Positions 1 through 11,090 of a DNA stretch of 64,000 nt are shown here, piece by piece. The notes under the pieces were generated by a model. It saw only the letters and a list, made by a program, of their open reading frames with translations, ran no database searches and was not told the DNA's origin. The first letter of the stretch is position 1. The number at the start of each line of letters is the position of its first letter. Made by a program: the position numbers and the translations under genes. Origin of the DNA: Liopterus haemorrhoidalis (lineage: Eukaryota; Arthropoda; Insecta; Coleoptera; Dytiscidae); the NCBI GenBank assembly GCA_963971575.1, contig OZ020617.1, positions 22,405,403 to 22,469,402 on the forward strand, given 5' to 3'.

Positions 1-1080
1 TGTTTATTTTATTTATTTATTTATTATATAAATAGCCGCCCACTGTCGAGGCTTCATTGGCTATCCCTATCTACGCCCCTAATCAATATCATTATTTTTG
101 ACTTATTTATCCTATTTATTCATTTTCAGTATTTCAGCAAAAAAAATTAGTGAAATTTAGTAATGTGTCTCATTCTCAGCATTCCTTCGTTTGTGAATGC
201 AGTTTGTGTAGAAACAAAGTACTACGGTTTCCTGATGAATACTCTGAAGTAAGTCAAAAGACAAATATATGGGTGGTGTGCATATGGGTGGTTAGTAAAT
301 AAATTACTCAATTTATCACTAGTCGAATGGCGACACAAAAGCATTTCTAAAAGGGACTGTGAACAAATTCCATTGCCACATTTTTTTACAGTTTTTGCGC
401 AAAAAAAAATATACATGAAAACTGTTTTATACTTATAAAAGAATTGCTAAAAATAAAATTCGTTCAAAGTACATTAGAAAACCTATTCAAAAAGTATTAA
501 ATATATTTTTAAAACTATGTTTCTTTAAATAATTTTCTTATGAATTCGTTTTATTTCTTGCTCACATTTAATATAGTTATGCACCAATTTTATTTTGAAT
601 GAACCTGGTTAAATGAAAAAACGGAAGCAATATTTTTCATCGTGGGTGTAGGAAAAATCTATTATGAACGATCAATGTTAAACTTAAATATTAGAAATAA
701 GATTCTGTTCAAAACTAATGAAACGAAACTTTGTAAAGCAGGGGTACTCAAAACATGGCCTTTGTGACACTAATAATTCACAAAAACATATTTTTTTTAA
801 ATATATGTGTAGTAGCACATGACATAGAAAAGAGAAAAATTATCAAATAAAGAATATATGCAGCAAGAATCATCTCCGTCTTAGGAACAAATGTGTTTCA
901 GAGGGAAGTACTCGACTAAAAAATGAAAATAAAAATTACGGATTATCATATAAAGCAGCCGTGGCCCACTAATTGTTTTCTGATTTATTCCCTGGCTTCC
1001 ATGTTGGATAGCGAAAGATTTTACTAGTTTATATATCACCCATATACAAAAACTGGGATATAAAAAATAGTGGACTAATT
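1..1080. other. AT-rich non-coding stretch
   Basis: No frame of meaningful length and no recognisable element end was seen on either strand. The short minus-strand frame at 222-416 has no family resemblance and falls in low-complexity AT-rich sequence. Confidence 0.6.
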
Positions 1081-1086
1081 ATCATA

Positions 1087-1400
1087 TACAGGCTGTTTGT
1101 TTGAAACGGGGCACCCCGAAAATCTCCTTTATTTGTAAAGATACAAAAAATCTTCAGAACAAAAGTTAAACTAGACAAAAAGGCCCATCTAAAGGTTACT
1201 ATAAGAATTCTGAGGCACTTCCGGTTTCACCGGAAATGATGTCAACTTTTGATCTAGCATAGGGAATCGATAATTTTATATTTTTTTCCTAAAATTACAT
1301 TAAATTAGCTTTACAATGACACCAAAAAGTCATATTTTTATGTTAACCATTTCAAAATGGCGACCATTTATTTACAAAATAATAATCAACATAAGTTTTA
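1087..1400 (+). mobile_element. Possible DNA-transposon terminus (single end)
   Basis: A TA-flanked start (TACAGGCTGTTTGTTTGAAA) leads into a GGGGCACCCCGAAAATCTCC stretch. This has the look of the outer end of many Tc1/mariner-superfamily non-autonomous elements. No matching opposite end or coding sequence was found, so family and right boundary are guesses. Confidence 0.3.
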
Positions 1401-1600
1401 CAAAGTTGAACGCAGCAAGCTTTGAAAACAATAAAAAAAGAAACAAAATATCTCTAAAATAAACAATAATGGTGGTTTGATCGAATATTTGTTTTGTTTT
1501 TGTTTTTTTTAAATAATTGTAAAAAGTTATAGTTTTTTTTTTCTAAATAGTCAAATAGTTTATTTTATATAATTATGAAATATGAAGCATGGTCAATAAT

Positions 1601-1615
1601 GTTTGGGAAACACTG
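1601..1615. mobile_element. Right end of a hAT-type MITE (solo end)
   Basis: The sequence GTTTGGGAAACACTG is the inward reading of a CAGTGTTTCCCAAAC terminus, shared by several short hAT elements in this window. It is followed by ATCTAGAG, which fits the nTCTAnnn duplications seen at other copies. The left end was not found. Confidence 0.4.
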
Positions 1616-2485
1616 ATCTAGAGTAGTAAAAACTTTATGAATATACAGCTAATCAGGCGCGTACCCGGGAAGTCTCTAAAAGAATATTATTAAAATATTC
1701 TTTTATACAAGATTAATTATTTGGAATTTGTTATATTTCATTTTGTGAATCTTATTTTTAGACTGAAGATGATTGGATACTAACAATTTAAGGTGCGTTC
1801 ACGATACAATTTGAACTAATATAGAGTAAGTTAACTCATTGAGATAATTGCCTTTAGCATTTATTTATTTTTTTTACCGGATTAAACAATAACCCAGACC
1901 TAGATTAATAGAACTCGAAATTAGGAAATTTAAATCGGTTTTAAGCAATCGGGAATTAAATACTAAATGCTACAACTAAACAATTTCCATTAAAAAATAA
2001 TAATTTAAATATAAATATATATTTTTAAATGAAGTTTATAACTATATCACATTTGTATCACTGGGTGTCTTCAATAATCAGTGAAGAATAGATTAAAAAG
2101 GATCTAGAAAACAAATAAAGATAAAAAACACCGTTTCCAATTACCAAGTAAGTGAAGCAGATAAATTCAATAGTTCTTAATTAAAAACTAAGTATAGCAA
2201 TGCTCTAATTACACAACAAATAAACAAGACAGCTTTGTTTATTTTACAGGCTTTAGACGTGTTTGAATTGCAGTGCTTTATTTTAAATTTTTTTAGTGAT
2301 TAATTAACCTGCTACACCCATTTTATAACCTAATAATTGTGATCTAATTAGAAAAAGATGATTTTATTTAAAGTACTGTAGAAGTGATTGATAGCAAAAT
2401 TTTCGAAGTTGAGGTTTTTGATAAGGAAGAATTATGCACTATATATTCTGTAAAGTACCAATTTATTAAGACACAACACCTGGTT
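1616..2485. other. AT-rich stretch without recognised features
   Basis: No open frame or repeat boundary was identified here apart from AT-rich runs. Confidence 0.5.
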
Positions 2486-2498
2486 TCAACATAACAAA

Positions 2499-2815
2499 TT
2501 TATTAAATATGTATATTACATTTACAAAATATGTTTGAATTGGTCCATGGAGTTGGGGAGTCGAGGAGCCTGGAGAAGTCTTCTTCCACTCACATGGTCA
2601 CTACTTGCTTGGCTTCACCCTCGATACAAGAATCTGGCGTCAGTGTCTTGGTCGTCACCTTCTGGACTAATACGTTCAGCGGAGTTGGCTATGTTCCACT
2701 GCTTCAATATTTTGTGACTTCCAGCCTTTTTGTAACGAAAATTAACCCAGTTCCAATATTCATTCGTCATTACAAATATTTCCTCATTATGAAAATGCGA
2801 TGTCTGCATTTTCAT
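2499..2815 (-). pseudogene. Unrecognised minus-strand coding-like remnant with poly(A) signal
   Basis: Reading from 2815 downwards, a 66-codon frame is followed by a TGA stop. A neighbouring frame stays largely open to about 2506. An AATAAA hexamer (minus strand, 2504-2499) lies just beyond. The composition is less biased than the surroundings and the layout is like the 3' end of a transcript or a retrocopy. I do not recognise the protein. The overlapping plus-strand frame 2531-2920 is equally anonymous. Chance openness cannot be excluded. Confidence 0.2.
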
Positions 2816-2929
2816 AATCAGGCAACATACGTCAAACGCGGACGAATAGTTTTTAGAATCAGACAGCTGACCGTCACAATGTTTAGATGTCGTAATCGTG
2901 ACCTAGGATTACCTATGTGACAATATGGC

Positions 2930-3635
2930 AGCAACTTCAATATGGGCTAAATACGCAAAGCAGTCAAGAGACGGGGGAAATAGTGTAAAAGAGGCCCGTG
3001 CGGTCTGCAGGATCTGAGACAGGATTCTCCATTTTTTTTTACAAATTTCTATCCAATTTTATTATTTGTGACATACATATTTTTTAAATCTCTTCGTCGG
3101 TATTCGTAATATATTTATAATAAAATCTATTTATATACTTGAAATAAGTGTTTATAGGTCCGAGACATTTGCACACCTTGTTTATGTTTTTTAGGAATTG
3201 CTTATCAGCATTTTCGGCTCTTTTATGGCGTCAGTAGTAGCAGCCTCTATCAGTAGTTTCCGCGCAGATAGTGGGTATGGTACGTGGACATTTTATACAA
3301 TTATATTACAGATAATAAAGAAAAATCTGTATTTACAAGTAGTTATTATTACAAAAATTATTTCACTATTTTTAACTAAATCACAGTGTAAATCTTTATT
3401 TATTCATATAGTGTTATTTTGATGAAATATTAGTTTTTCAGGGTTAAAATTAACACTACCTAAACACTATTTATTTTCTAACACTTTAATTTACCAGTTT
3501 GTAGATGTAAAAATTACACTAAATTTAACCAAGAAAAAGTGTTAAACATTAACAAGAAAAACGATGAACTACATGGTACACTAAAAGTTCATTTGTTAGT
3601 AACCCTACTGTAACACTACTTTTTTTAGAGTAGTC
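2930..3635. other. Non-coding stretch
   Basis: AT-rich sequence. The frame at 3198-3422 shows no domain and has no supporting context. No repeats with definable ends were seen. Confidence 0.45.
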
Positions 3636-3637
3636 AG

Positions 3638-3745
3638 TGGCACACCTAGGAATTTTAGTCCGTTTTGCAAAATATGAAAATATGCCCCTGAGCAAGCAAA
3701 CAAAAATAAGGAAATGTGAAATAAAAAAAAAAAAAAAAAAAAACC
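3638..3745 (+). mobile_element. Element end of the CAGTGGC type, with poly(A)
   Basis: CAGTGGCACACCTAGGAATT resembles the CAGTGGCGNANCCAGG termini of hAT-like elements and the starts seen at 8825, 8931, 9050 and 9661. It is followed about 80 bases on by a run of roughly 21 A. No partner end was found. Confidence 0.3.
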
Positions 3746-3850
3746 GAGAGATCAACTGAGTATAACCAAGATTCGAGCATAGGCGTATGGCAATCTGAAA
3801 ATTTTCATTCTAAGGGGGTGTTATAGTGTTAAAACTGTTGACTGAAAAAC

Positions 3851-4449
3851 TTAACACTAAACCTACCACGACCTCATATGACCCATTTTAAACTTGTTGT
3901 CAGAATTTCTTTTAAATAATATTATCACATCGCCATTTGCCTTTACTATTTTTATTAAAAAATACATAGAATGTATTTTTTAATATTTACTCCTCTCGTG
4001 TTATTTTTTTTTACCGAGAAATATATGTAATTTGCCCTAACTACCGCAACGGGTCATTTGACCCAAAAGGTGCCAAATAGGTTTTTGCAAAGAAAACAAA
4101 ACTACAAAAATCTGTTTCAAATGCAACAAATATTTGTGTGGAAAATGTGCCTTCGAGAACCCAATAATTTGCAAAATATGCGGTGAACTTGAATAAAGTT
4201 AGCAATTTATTTAGGATTCAATGGAAGAATATTTACTTTTTTTCATGTATTATTTTTATATTTTTTAAATTTAATAAATAAACAATTTTGAATCGTTATT
4301 TAAAAAAACATGTTTTATTCATTCACCAAATTGTGCTAAATGATATATTTTTCGCTATACATAGTAATATATCAAATTTTAAAGACGGGTCACTTGACCC
4401 GCTGTGGTAGGGATAGGTATACATGAAGTCTCGGTAGGTTTAGTGTTAA
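3851..4449 (+). mobile_element. Non-autonomous piggyBac-type element
   Basis: Both ends carry TTAA (3851-3854 and 4446-4449), the diagnostic target duplication of piggyBac. The inverted ends CACTAAACCTACC match over 13 bases. Subterminal TGACCC/GGGTCA inverted motifs recur at 3887, 4050 and 4385-4400. The 0.6-kb interior keeps only the last codons of a transposase (separate entry). It therefore looks like an internally deleted derivative moved by a full-length piggyBac. Confidence 0.85.
4089..4196 (+). pseudogene. piggyBac transposase C-terminal cysteine-rich remnant
   Basis: The frame ending at TAA 4194-4196 encodes a Cys-rich tail. It contains CFKCNKYLCGKC followed by CKICGELE and the stop, giving the C-x2-C...C-x2-C...C-x2-C spacing of the piggyBac C-terminal domain, which binds the terminal repeats. 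The catalytic DDD core is absent; no upstream frame resembles it. The fragment lies inside the TTAA-flanked element and near its right end, exactly where the gene's 3' end should be. Confidence 0.75.
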
Positions 4450-4569
4450 AATATCTCCCTTATTATAGACTTGGCAGCATAAACATATACGACAAAAAGT
4501 GTAATAATAATTAAAGAGATCTTTTTTGTTTTCTGCATTTTTTCAACTGGATGGGTATCCCTTATACTC

Positions 4570-5097
4570 ATATATATATATATGTTATGAGAGTACACCC
4601 TAAAATTAAAACTAAAATTTTTCTTATTATTTACTTACATCAAAAATGTATATAAGAAAAATTATTTAACATATTTTTTTGTTGTTGTTCTAAACAGTTT
4701 TTAATAAGAAAACTATTTAGGGGGCTAAGGAGAATATTACCTTCGAACTTGAAATATCTCTTACCATTTACTTAACAGCAAAACGTGTATAAGAAAAGTT
4801 GTTAAGAATTAATAAACGATAAGAGTAGTTTTTAATAAGATGAATATATGGGAGGCCATGGGGAGCTACCTATAAGTATCTCACTTATTATTTACTGAAA
4901 AAATACATATAAGAAAAGTAGTTAAGAAAGAAGAAATGAATCTGTTCTTTTCAATATAGTCTTTAATAATATGTACATATGTTTGGGAGGCTATGGGGAG
5001 CACACCTAATTCTTGAGATATCTCTTTTATTTACTCACCAGCATACTTTATGTAAGAAAACTGATTTAGAATGAAGAAACGATTATTTTCGGTTCAA
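4570..5097 (+). repeat. Degenerate tandem array, four units of about 120-145 bp
   Basis: The motif TATAAGAAAA recurs at about 4649, 4786, 4908 and 5052. Each copy is preceded by a TATCTCTTA..TTTACT segment and followed by a TTTTTAATAAGA...GGGAGGC.ATGGGGAG segment. The array abuts the 3' end of the minus-strand LINE at about 5100. The same unit appears, reverse-complemented, inside the MITE at 24240-24741. Confidence 0.65.
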
Positions 5098-5450
5098 TGT
5101 AAAGTAAGTAAGTAAACCCTTTATTTAACTTCAATAAATTACAAGTTATGTCACATACAATCTATACGTTGCAAAGTTTGCTTACAAAAATATAATTAAT
5201 AATAATAATTAGTGAGTAATAATAATAATAATAATAATATTAAATACTATATTTGTATAACAAATAAAATAATTTCAAATAATATATTTGTGCATTTTCA
5301 ATTTAAATACCATCTATTCACTAAAAAATTCTTGTAATGAGTAATATGGTTTTTCTGTTAACAATATTTTAAATTTAATTTTGAACTGTTTCAAGTCTAG
5401 ACTTCTTAGCTCTGTGGGAATTTTGTTAAATATATGGAAGCCGACGTTTA

Positions 5451-5890
5451 TCATTCTTGATACTTCGAGCGTGTATTGTACGGGTGGGACTCCTTGCGAG
5501 TGCTGAGATCACCGGTATTTTTCTTCATTTCCAAACTCTGTAGCAAGATAAACTGGGCATGAAGTGTAAGAATTTTAAGTGATGGGAAAACAGGTTTGCA
5601 TGAGGTGGTTTTCGATGCATTCACAATGGCCCTCACTGCTTTCTTCTGGAGAAGGAATTTACTTGTTGCCTGGGGTGAGTTTTCCCAGAGTATTAAACCA
5701 TAGGTCATAACCGAGTGGAACAGGGAATGGTACGCTGTTAGTGCTAGATCTTGGCTTGCTACTTTTCTGATTCGCCTAATAGTATAGATAGTTTTGTGGA
5801 GCTGGTTACTTATCTTATCTACATGGTATTTCCAGGTTAATTTGGAGTCCAAGCGTAGACTTAAGAAGTCTTGGTCTACTGCGAGGTGAA
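5451..5890 (-). pseudogene. LINE reverse transcriptase, thumb and C-terminal region
   Basis: Homology begins a little upstream of the listed 133-residue frame (DFLSLRLDSKLTWKYHV). It continues through the conserved YHSLFHSVMTYGLILW block and RAIVNASKTTSCKPVFPSLK, ending in YNTRSKYQE. This is the usual region after the palm domain in Jockey-like ORF2. It is in a different frame from the palm fragment, so this copy is dead. Confidence 0.8.
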
Positions 5891-6274
5891 TAATATATTT
5901 TTTGTTTTATCCTTATTCAGGATAAGCTTATTGACTTCGAACCATTCTTTTGCCTCAGTATTGTCTTTGTTCATCTTATTTCTCAGAATGTTCTTGTCCC
6001 TATCGTTGACAATTAGGTTCGTGTCATCTGCGTATAGAATACAATCGTAAGAAAGATTCTTCGGTAAATCATTTACAAAAATAACAAAGAATAAAGGCCC
6101 AAGGATACTGCCCTGCGGAATTCCTAGTGTAATGACGTTAGATTTGCTCCAGTTAGAACCATGATCTACTATCTGTACCCTCTGTGATAAGTATGACGTC
6201 ATTAATATAATGCAGTTTTGAATAAAATTAATATTTGGGGGAGGATCGCTACATATATACCTCAAATACCTCAC
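5876..6274 (-). pseudogene. LINE reverse transcriptase, palm domain fragment
   Basis: The 132-residue frame shows the central RT motifs: IPQGSILGPLFF (residues about 53-64), then LYADDTNLIV with the catalytic YADD around residue 81. Ahead of these is SYLSQRVQIVDHGSNWSK, as in Jockey/RTE-like enzymes. It would polymerise cDNA at a nicked target. The N-terminal RT motifs are lacking, and a frameshift near 5876-5890 separates it from the downstream thumb fragment. Confidence 0.85.
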
Positions 6275-6299
6275 AAATTATTTAACGAAAACCGTACGA

Positions 6300-7586
6300 C
6301 GTACGGCTGCATCCATTACTTAAAAATAAATTAGATCTGGGAGGAACAACAGAAAGATAATCCTTATTTATAATCTGTTCATAAAACTACATTGATAATG
6401 AGATTATATTGAAAAATAAGTCAATTTAATCACCGATTTAATAATAGTGAAGTTAAAAACTGTAAAATGGGAACTAATAGGAAATAACACGAATTACAGT
6501 AGATGAAGCGTTTAATCAGTTTACCAATGCAGATATTCTCAAACTAGAAATTTAACGATTCTGTTTACTCCACAGCAGGAAAATGAATCATTACTAATTT
6601 CCTTCAGCCATTATCTTTCCCATAAAAGTTATTAGCAGAAAATTCGGAAGTACTGATTTAAGTACTTAACAATTTATAAAACTTCCTGGCATATTTATAT
6701 CAAAATCAGTAATGCAAATTACTGGGTCGTGATTATTTACAGATTCATAGGATCAATTTAGTTGTTTTTTGAAATTTTGGTTGAAACAACACGAAAATTA
6801 TTTACAAAACAATGATTTTCTCTTAGCTTGTCAAATGTCATGATGTAATTTAGCCAACATCAAACCATTACACAGTTGGTACATTTATTTACTGAATGTT
6901 GGTAACGTTTTTAGACGTTGCCAGGTTTAGATTTTACTGTTCATTCGTTTTTAAGTTTGGTTTGACATTTAAGTGAGGTTAAACTTTATCAATAACTTGA
7001 GTAAAAATGACAAAAAATGCGTCGCTAATGTGCAAGTTAGTTCTAACTAAAATTAAAATAAACAAACTATTTAACTCTCCAATTTTTCAAGGTTTAGTAT
7101 TTAACCTTCGATTTTAACTCGAGTTTTGATAGTGACGTTTCTGTAAAACAACTATTCAACACTTAATTTAATAGGATTGGATTTATTATATTATTACTAA
7201 TAATTAATTAGACTATATTTTTTTAATTATAAAATATAATACAGGTTTGTACCAATAAATATCATGTCCTTTAAACTTCGACATATATAATAAAGTTAGG
7301 TTATGTAAATAAAACAATAATTTTTAATATGTACATATATATTATTTTTAATATTCACATATATTTATTTTATGCTTAGATCCTATGTTTACCATGAGCA
7401 GTTCCTCACAGTCCTCTTCCTCATCCTCCTCTTTCGAGTAAACTGTTCGAACTGACAATGATATTTGAATATTCATTATTCGAAATAAAATTGTATCGAA
7501 CATCTGAAATTCAAATATTCAAAAATTTCCATTCGAATAATAAAAAATTTGACTCTTTATCATTGCTCTCCGATATCTTTAGGTGA
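6300..7586. other. Non-coding AT-rich stretch
   Basis: No coding homology or bounded repeat was seen. A short TCC-rich run lies near 7400, and ATTCGAATATTCG-like sequence near 7460-7550 may be an old element end. Confidence 0.5.
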
Positions 7587-7694
7587 GTTCGGGAAGCAAG
7601 CTCGGAGCGTTCGAGAAAAAGTCGAAATGCGTTTCCTCAAGCGGTCTCGAGTTAAACAGAGTGACTCGGAACACTCCGAGTTTGCTTCCCGAAC
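7587..7694. repeat. Hairpin-forming inverted repeat
   Basis: Left arm 7587-7612 and right arm 7669-7694 pair over 26 bases with two mismatches (GTTCGGGAAGCAAGCTCGGA against its complement), enclosing a 56-base loop. The loop has its own TCGAG/CTCGA pair. It is more GC-rich than its surroundings. The minus-strand frame over it has no recognisable domain. Confidence 0.7.
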
Positions 7695-7699
7695 CCACT

Positions 7700-8824
7700 G
7701 TGTCTGTGACACCAGGCGAACATTTTAAGAAAATTGTATAAAAAGGATGAAAAGAACACGACACATTTCTAAAACCTTTTATTTCTGATGATTCTTATAC
7801 ACTGAAATTTTCAATTTATTTAGTAGTAGTACATTACATATTAAATATAATTTAAACCATAAATTTCGAGATAAATCGGTTGGAAAGAACTGCTCTGCAT
7901 CATAATTCACATTAATTACTTTCCTCCATAGGAAATATAGGTTTTCAATCTCTTTAGATGTAGTTTGATATAACCTAACTTTTTTAACAATTAGCGAAGT
8001 GGCAACAAGGGAAGTTTTTCAACTGTGACGTTATTTCATTGTTATGGTAAATGGACTCTAGTCGTAATCCTTATTGTAACGAACGTATAACGCATTAAAT
8101 TTATAGCTCTGGTTGCTCGCGTTACCCTATGACAAACTTGTTAGTAACAATCAACAGTGCATAAGTCCATAGCCTAGAGTCGACTAATTTAAGAGCCCTG
8201 AACGCAGCTTTATTCAAAAGTCAAAGTTCAAACAATAAAATTGTTCGCAAACTTTCGATCTTGAACCCTATCGGAAGACTTCTACGAAAAGAGGTAAATC
8301 TTGAACCCTATCACAAGACCTTCTAAAAAACCAGGTAAATTAAAAGACAAATTTTTACCGGCATTAGGAGTATCTGTTGGCAGTTTTTTCCGATATCAGC
8401 CTTCCGACCTTTGTTTTTTTACAGTAACTTGCTTAAAGCGATTTTAACTAAATTTCATGTAGAACAACTTCATTAACAGAGGATTGCATGAGTGACTTTG
8501 ACCTAATTTTAATTTTAATTGGATTATTTTTAATGAAACTCTAAAGATTCTCAAAATTAGTTTAAAGTACCCTTGATATATCTCATTTTCTATAATATTT
8601 TTCAATATTTCTTCCCTTAATATACATTTAACTGTGGATAATAACTCGAGGCTGGACAGTTTTAGGCTAATCTGCACTAACGACATTATTAATGAGATGT
8701 TCATAGACGTAGAAAAATTCACATCATAAAATCAATAAACGTAACGTAACTATAAAAAAATATCCTATTACTACAAATACTGCTATACTCGTATATGTTT
8801 TTCCATAATTTGCATTGTTGAATG
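7700..8824. other. Non-coding stretch with one short duplication
   Basis: A 40-base direct duplication lies at 8259-8298 and 8299-8340 (shared TCTTGAACCCTATC and AGGTAAAT). Otherwise only unrecognised AT-rich sequence was found. An open minus-strand frame at about 7776-7975 has no start codon or known domain. Confidence 0.5.
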
Positions 8825-9152
8825 CAGTGGCGCAGCCAAGGGGGAAGCCGAAGGTCCTGGGCCCCTCCCAGGACCAGCAGATTACACGGCGCTGCTCGGA
8901 GAGTTGAAGATAAAATTTGTTAACCACAACCAGTGGCGCAGCCAAGGTTGGGGGGCGGGGTTAAAGGCGACGGGCCTGGGCTCCACCCAGGACCAGCAAA
9001 TTTCACGGCGCTGCTCGAAGAGTTGAATATAAAATTTGTTAACCACAACCAGTGGCACAGCCAAGGGGGGTCTGACGGGCCTGGGCTCCTCCCAGGACCA
9101 GCAGGTTACACGGCGCTGCTCGTAGAGTTGAAGATATTTTTTTTAACCACAA
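8825..9152 (+). repeat. Three tandem copies of a 106-119 bp unit with transposon-like ends
   Basis: Units begin at 8825, 8931 and 9050 with CAGTGGCGCAGCCAAGG. They continue through GGGCCTGGGCTCC.CCCAGGACCAG and CACGGCGCTGCTCG, and close with TTTGTTAACCACAAC. The start resembles a hAT-type terminus, so each unit may be an element end multiplied in tandem. The middle copy has a G-rich insertion. Frames running through it are by-products of the repeat. Confidence 0.8.
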
Positions 9153-9660
9153 CAGTAGTTCATTTTTAAATTACTTCATCGTTAACAATATTGGCATTTT
9201 TTTTTTTTTTTTGTATAAATAAACATTTTTTTAAGATTGCCTACTCTTGATAAAGTGACATAATTATTGTGAAAATACATCACTTTCCAAATATGCTCCA
9301 ACGAATTATATGAAGGGGAGCGTTGATCCTTTTTTCTCCTGACACATCGACTAAAATATTCGCCCAGTCAAATGATAAAACTGTTTTAAACAACTAATTA
9401 CTCGATTCAGATAAGATAAAGTGGAAATCTGACTTAGGTATAACCTTTAGAATGTAATTTTAAAATGACACCTCAAACGTGAAATAGAGTAGAAATAGTA
9501 GAAATATAATAAAGAGAGTAGTTTTGGAGACAATCGCGCTCTTAAAATCGGTATCTGGTTTTATTTTGTAGATAAATGTGAATATCAATAGCTTCTTAGG
9601 TATTTATGAAATTATGATGTTTTACACACAAACATGACTGATATAAGTTGTACTCAACAA
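9153..9660. other. Non-coding stretch
   Basis: AT-rich sequence with a poly(T) run near 9200. No coding or repeat feature was recognised. Confidence 0.5.
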
Positions 9661-10071
9661 CAGTGGCGTATTCAGAGGGGGGGGGGGGGCTCAAGCCCCC
9701 TCTGAAGGTCCAATGAAATGAAAATTTAACATATTTCTCATAATCGTACAGAAAAATAACTTATGTATTTTACAATAATAATAAGCTATATTTTATTATG
9801 ATTAGTGTTGAAATTAACAGAAAATGCATATTTACTTTTAGGTAAGTTATTTTTAGGTTTTCGTGGGTATAATCAAGAAATCCTTATTCCGTCACATGAG
9901 TCTGTTCGTTCGGTACAAATTGTGGCCAAGAGGCTGATTTAGAGAACTGAACATAAGTAAGAGAAATATTGAGACTTCAAAAATATATCCCGCGAAAAAT
10001 ATAAATAAATATGTATTTATCGAAGAAAAAATCAAGTGAAAGTTTTTGGTACATGGATAAAATAAGCTCAA

Positions 10072-10233
10072 GTGATTTCGATTACCGCTTCAGGGGTTAT
10101 TAACGAAAAACAACCGTTTTGTATACTATGTAAAAAATATGTAATATGCACTAAAATAAATCATTTAACTGAACACGTCAGTGGAAAGATACATAGAACT
10201 AACGTCGAGGGATTACAAGATAATTTTAATACC
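10072..10233 (+). pseudogene. hAT transposase N-terminal zinc-finger fragment
   Basis: The frame contains FCILCKKYVICTKINHLTEH then SGKIHRTNV. This is a C-x2-C ... H-x(n)-H arrangement like the BED/U1-type fingers that open many hAT transposases and bind the element ends. An in-frame stop lies just upstream, and the frame runs into an inserted SINE. The catalytic RNase H-like core is missing downstream. Confidence 0.6.
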
Positions 10234-10376
10234 GATCGGCGTAGCGAAGTGGTAACATCTGCGCTCTGCGTTGCTAAGATCTCGGGTTAGAATTCCGTTC
10301 AGGCATGGAATATTTCAACGAATAAGAATTGTCCTGGTTAATTGTCCAGGCCATAAAAAAATAATAATAATAAAAC
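10234..10376 (+). mobile_element. tRNA-derived SINE inserted in the hAT relic
   Basis: An A box (GGCGTAGCG..AGTGG, about 10238-10252) and a B box (GGTTAGAATTCC, about 10285-10296; one change and one insertion from GGTTCGAATCC) are spaced as in tRNA-derived heads. A short body follows and the copy ends in an AATAATAATAATAAAA tail (10355-10376). Confidence 0.6.
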
Positions 10377-10533
10377 AAGTATTTGGTGACTTCGGCCTTT
10401 ATTTAAATAATCAAATTGACGCAGTTCTTCAGAGAAATCCAGACCTTCGTATGTAACACAAATTTATTCCGAAGACTACCCCGATTTTTTAAAACTATAT
10501 TTTAATCAATATTGAAATTATTTTTGCAGATCC

Positions 10534-10668
10534 CCCGTCGTTACTTGTGAAGTCGAAAGAACTTTTTCAAGATTTAAAAATATTTTTACGCCAAGCAGAA
10601 ATATTTTTTCTAACGAAAATTTAGAACAAGTCTGCATTATAGGTTGCAATTCTGACAAATTCATATAA
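10534..10668 (+). pseudogene. hAT transposase C-terminal dimerisation domain
   Basis: The frame ends at TAA 10666-10668 and reads VVTCEVERTFSRFKNIFTPS then RNIFSNENLEQVCIIG. This is the conserved CE.E.TFS..K.I..R motif of the hAT C-terminal dimer domain, which includes the catalytic Glu region. TTTTTGCAG just upstream looks like a splice acceptor, so this may have been a separate exon. The rest of the core is missing. Confidence 0.8.
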
Positions 10669-11090
10669 GTTCATACAGTTATCTTTTTTTATTAGGTGTT
10701 TTTTTTTTTTAATATTTATCCTAATATTTTCTTTTTGATCATCTGTTTTATTAATATTTTCAAGTTGAAAACTATATATAATGAAATAACTCAATGCGGT
10801 TAAATTTAATTGCAATGCAAAAGATTAGACTCATTATGAGCGTATTACAAAGTGATAAAGAGTGAGTTTCGCATTTGACTAGTACGGCAATGAACAAAAT
10901 TATAGTTTTTATTGAAAAATTAAAAAAAAAAAAACGTGGGGCTCGCAAGCGACAGTGTAGGCTTAGGCCTAGCTATGTCCGAACTCTAGTTTAATAAAAT
11001 ATAAGACATATTTGGTTGTGATTTTGAATCTTTATTACACTACTTAAATATTGGATTTATACTCTAATTAATAGACAATAATAACAAGGC

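Larger units (their letters stand above)
5100..6290 (-). mobile_element. 5'-truncated non-LTR retrotransposon (Jockey-like)
   Basis: The minus strand carries reverse transcriptase core and thumb sequence, then a 3' UTR with AATAAAGG, and ends in a short TTAC TTAC TTAC tail (about 5100-5115). A simple-repeat tail is typical of target-primed insertion. The 5' boundary is around 6290, where similarity fades. All of ORF1, the endonuclease and the N-terminal RT part are missing. Confidence 0.8.
9661..10985 (+). mobile_element. Internally deleted hAT transposon
   Basis: The left end is CAGTGGCGTATTCAGAGG followed by a G-run and its complement. Inside are an N-terminal zinc-finger exon (10072-10233), an inserted SINE (10234-10376) and the C-terminal dimerisation exon (10534-10668). 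The right end is uncertain. AGCTATGTCC near 10980 could be a decayed TACGCCACTG end. No 8-bp duplication could be confirmed. Confidence 0.65.

Noticed and set aside
1251..1623. hAT element bounded by ATCTAGCA and ATCTAGAG
   Set aside because: The left side has no inverted terminus matching CAGTGTTTCCCAAAC; the 8-mer similarity is probably chance.
7776..7975. Open minus-strand stretch without a start codon
   Set aside because: About 65 open codons are expected by chance somewhere in 64 kb; no motif or context supports it.
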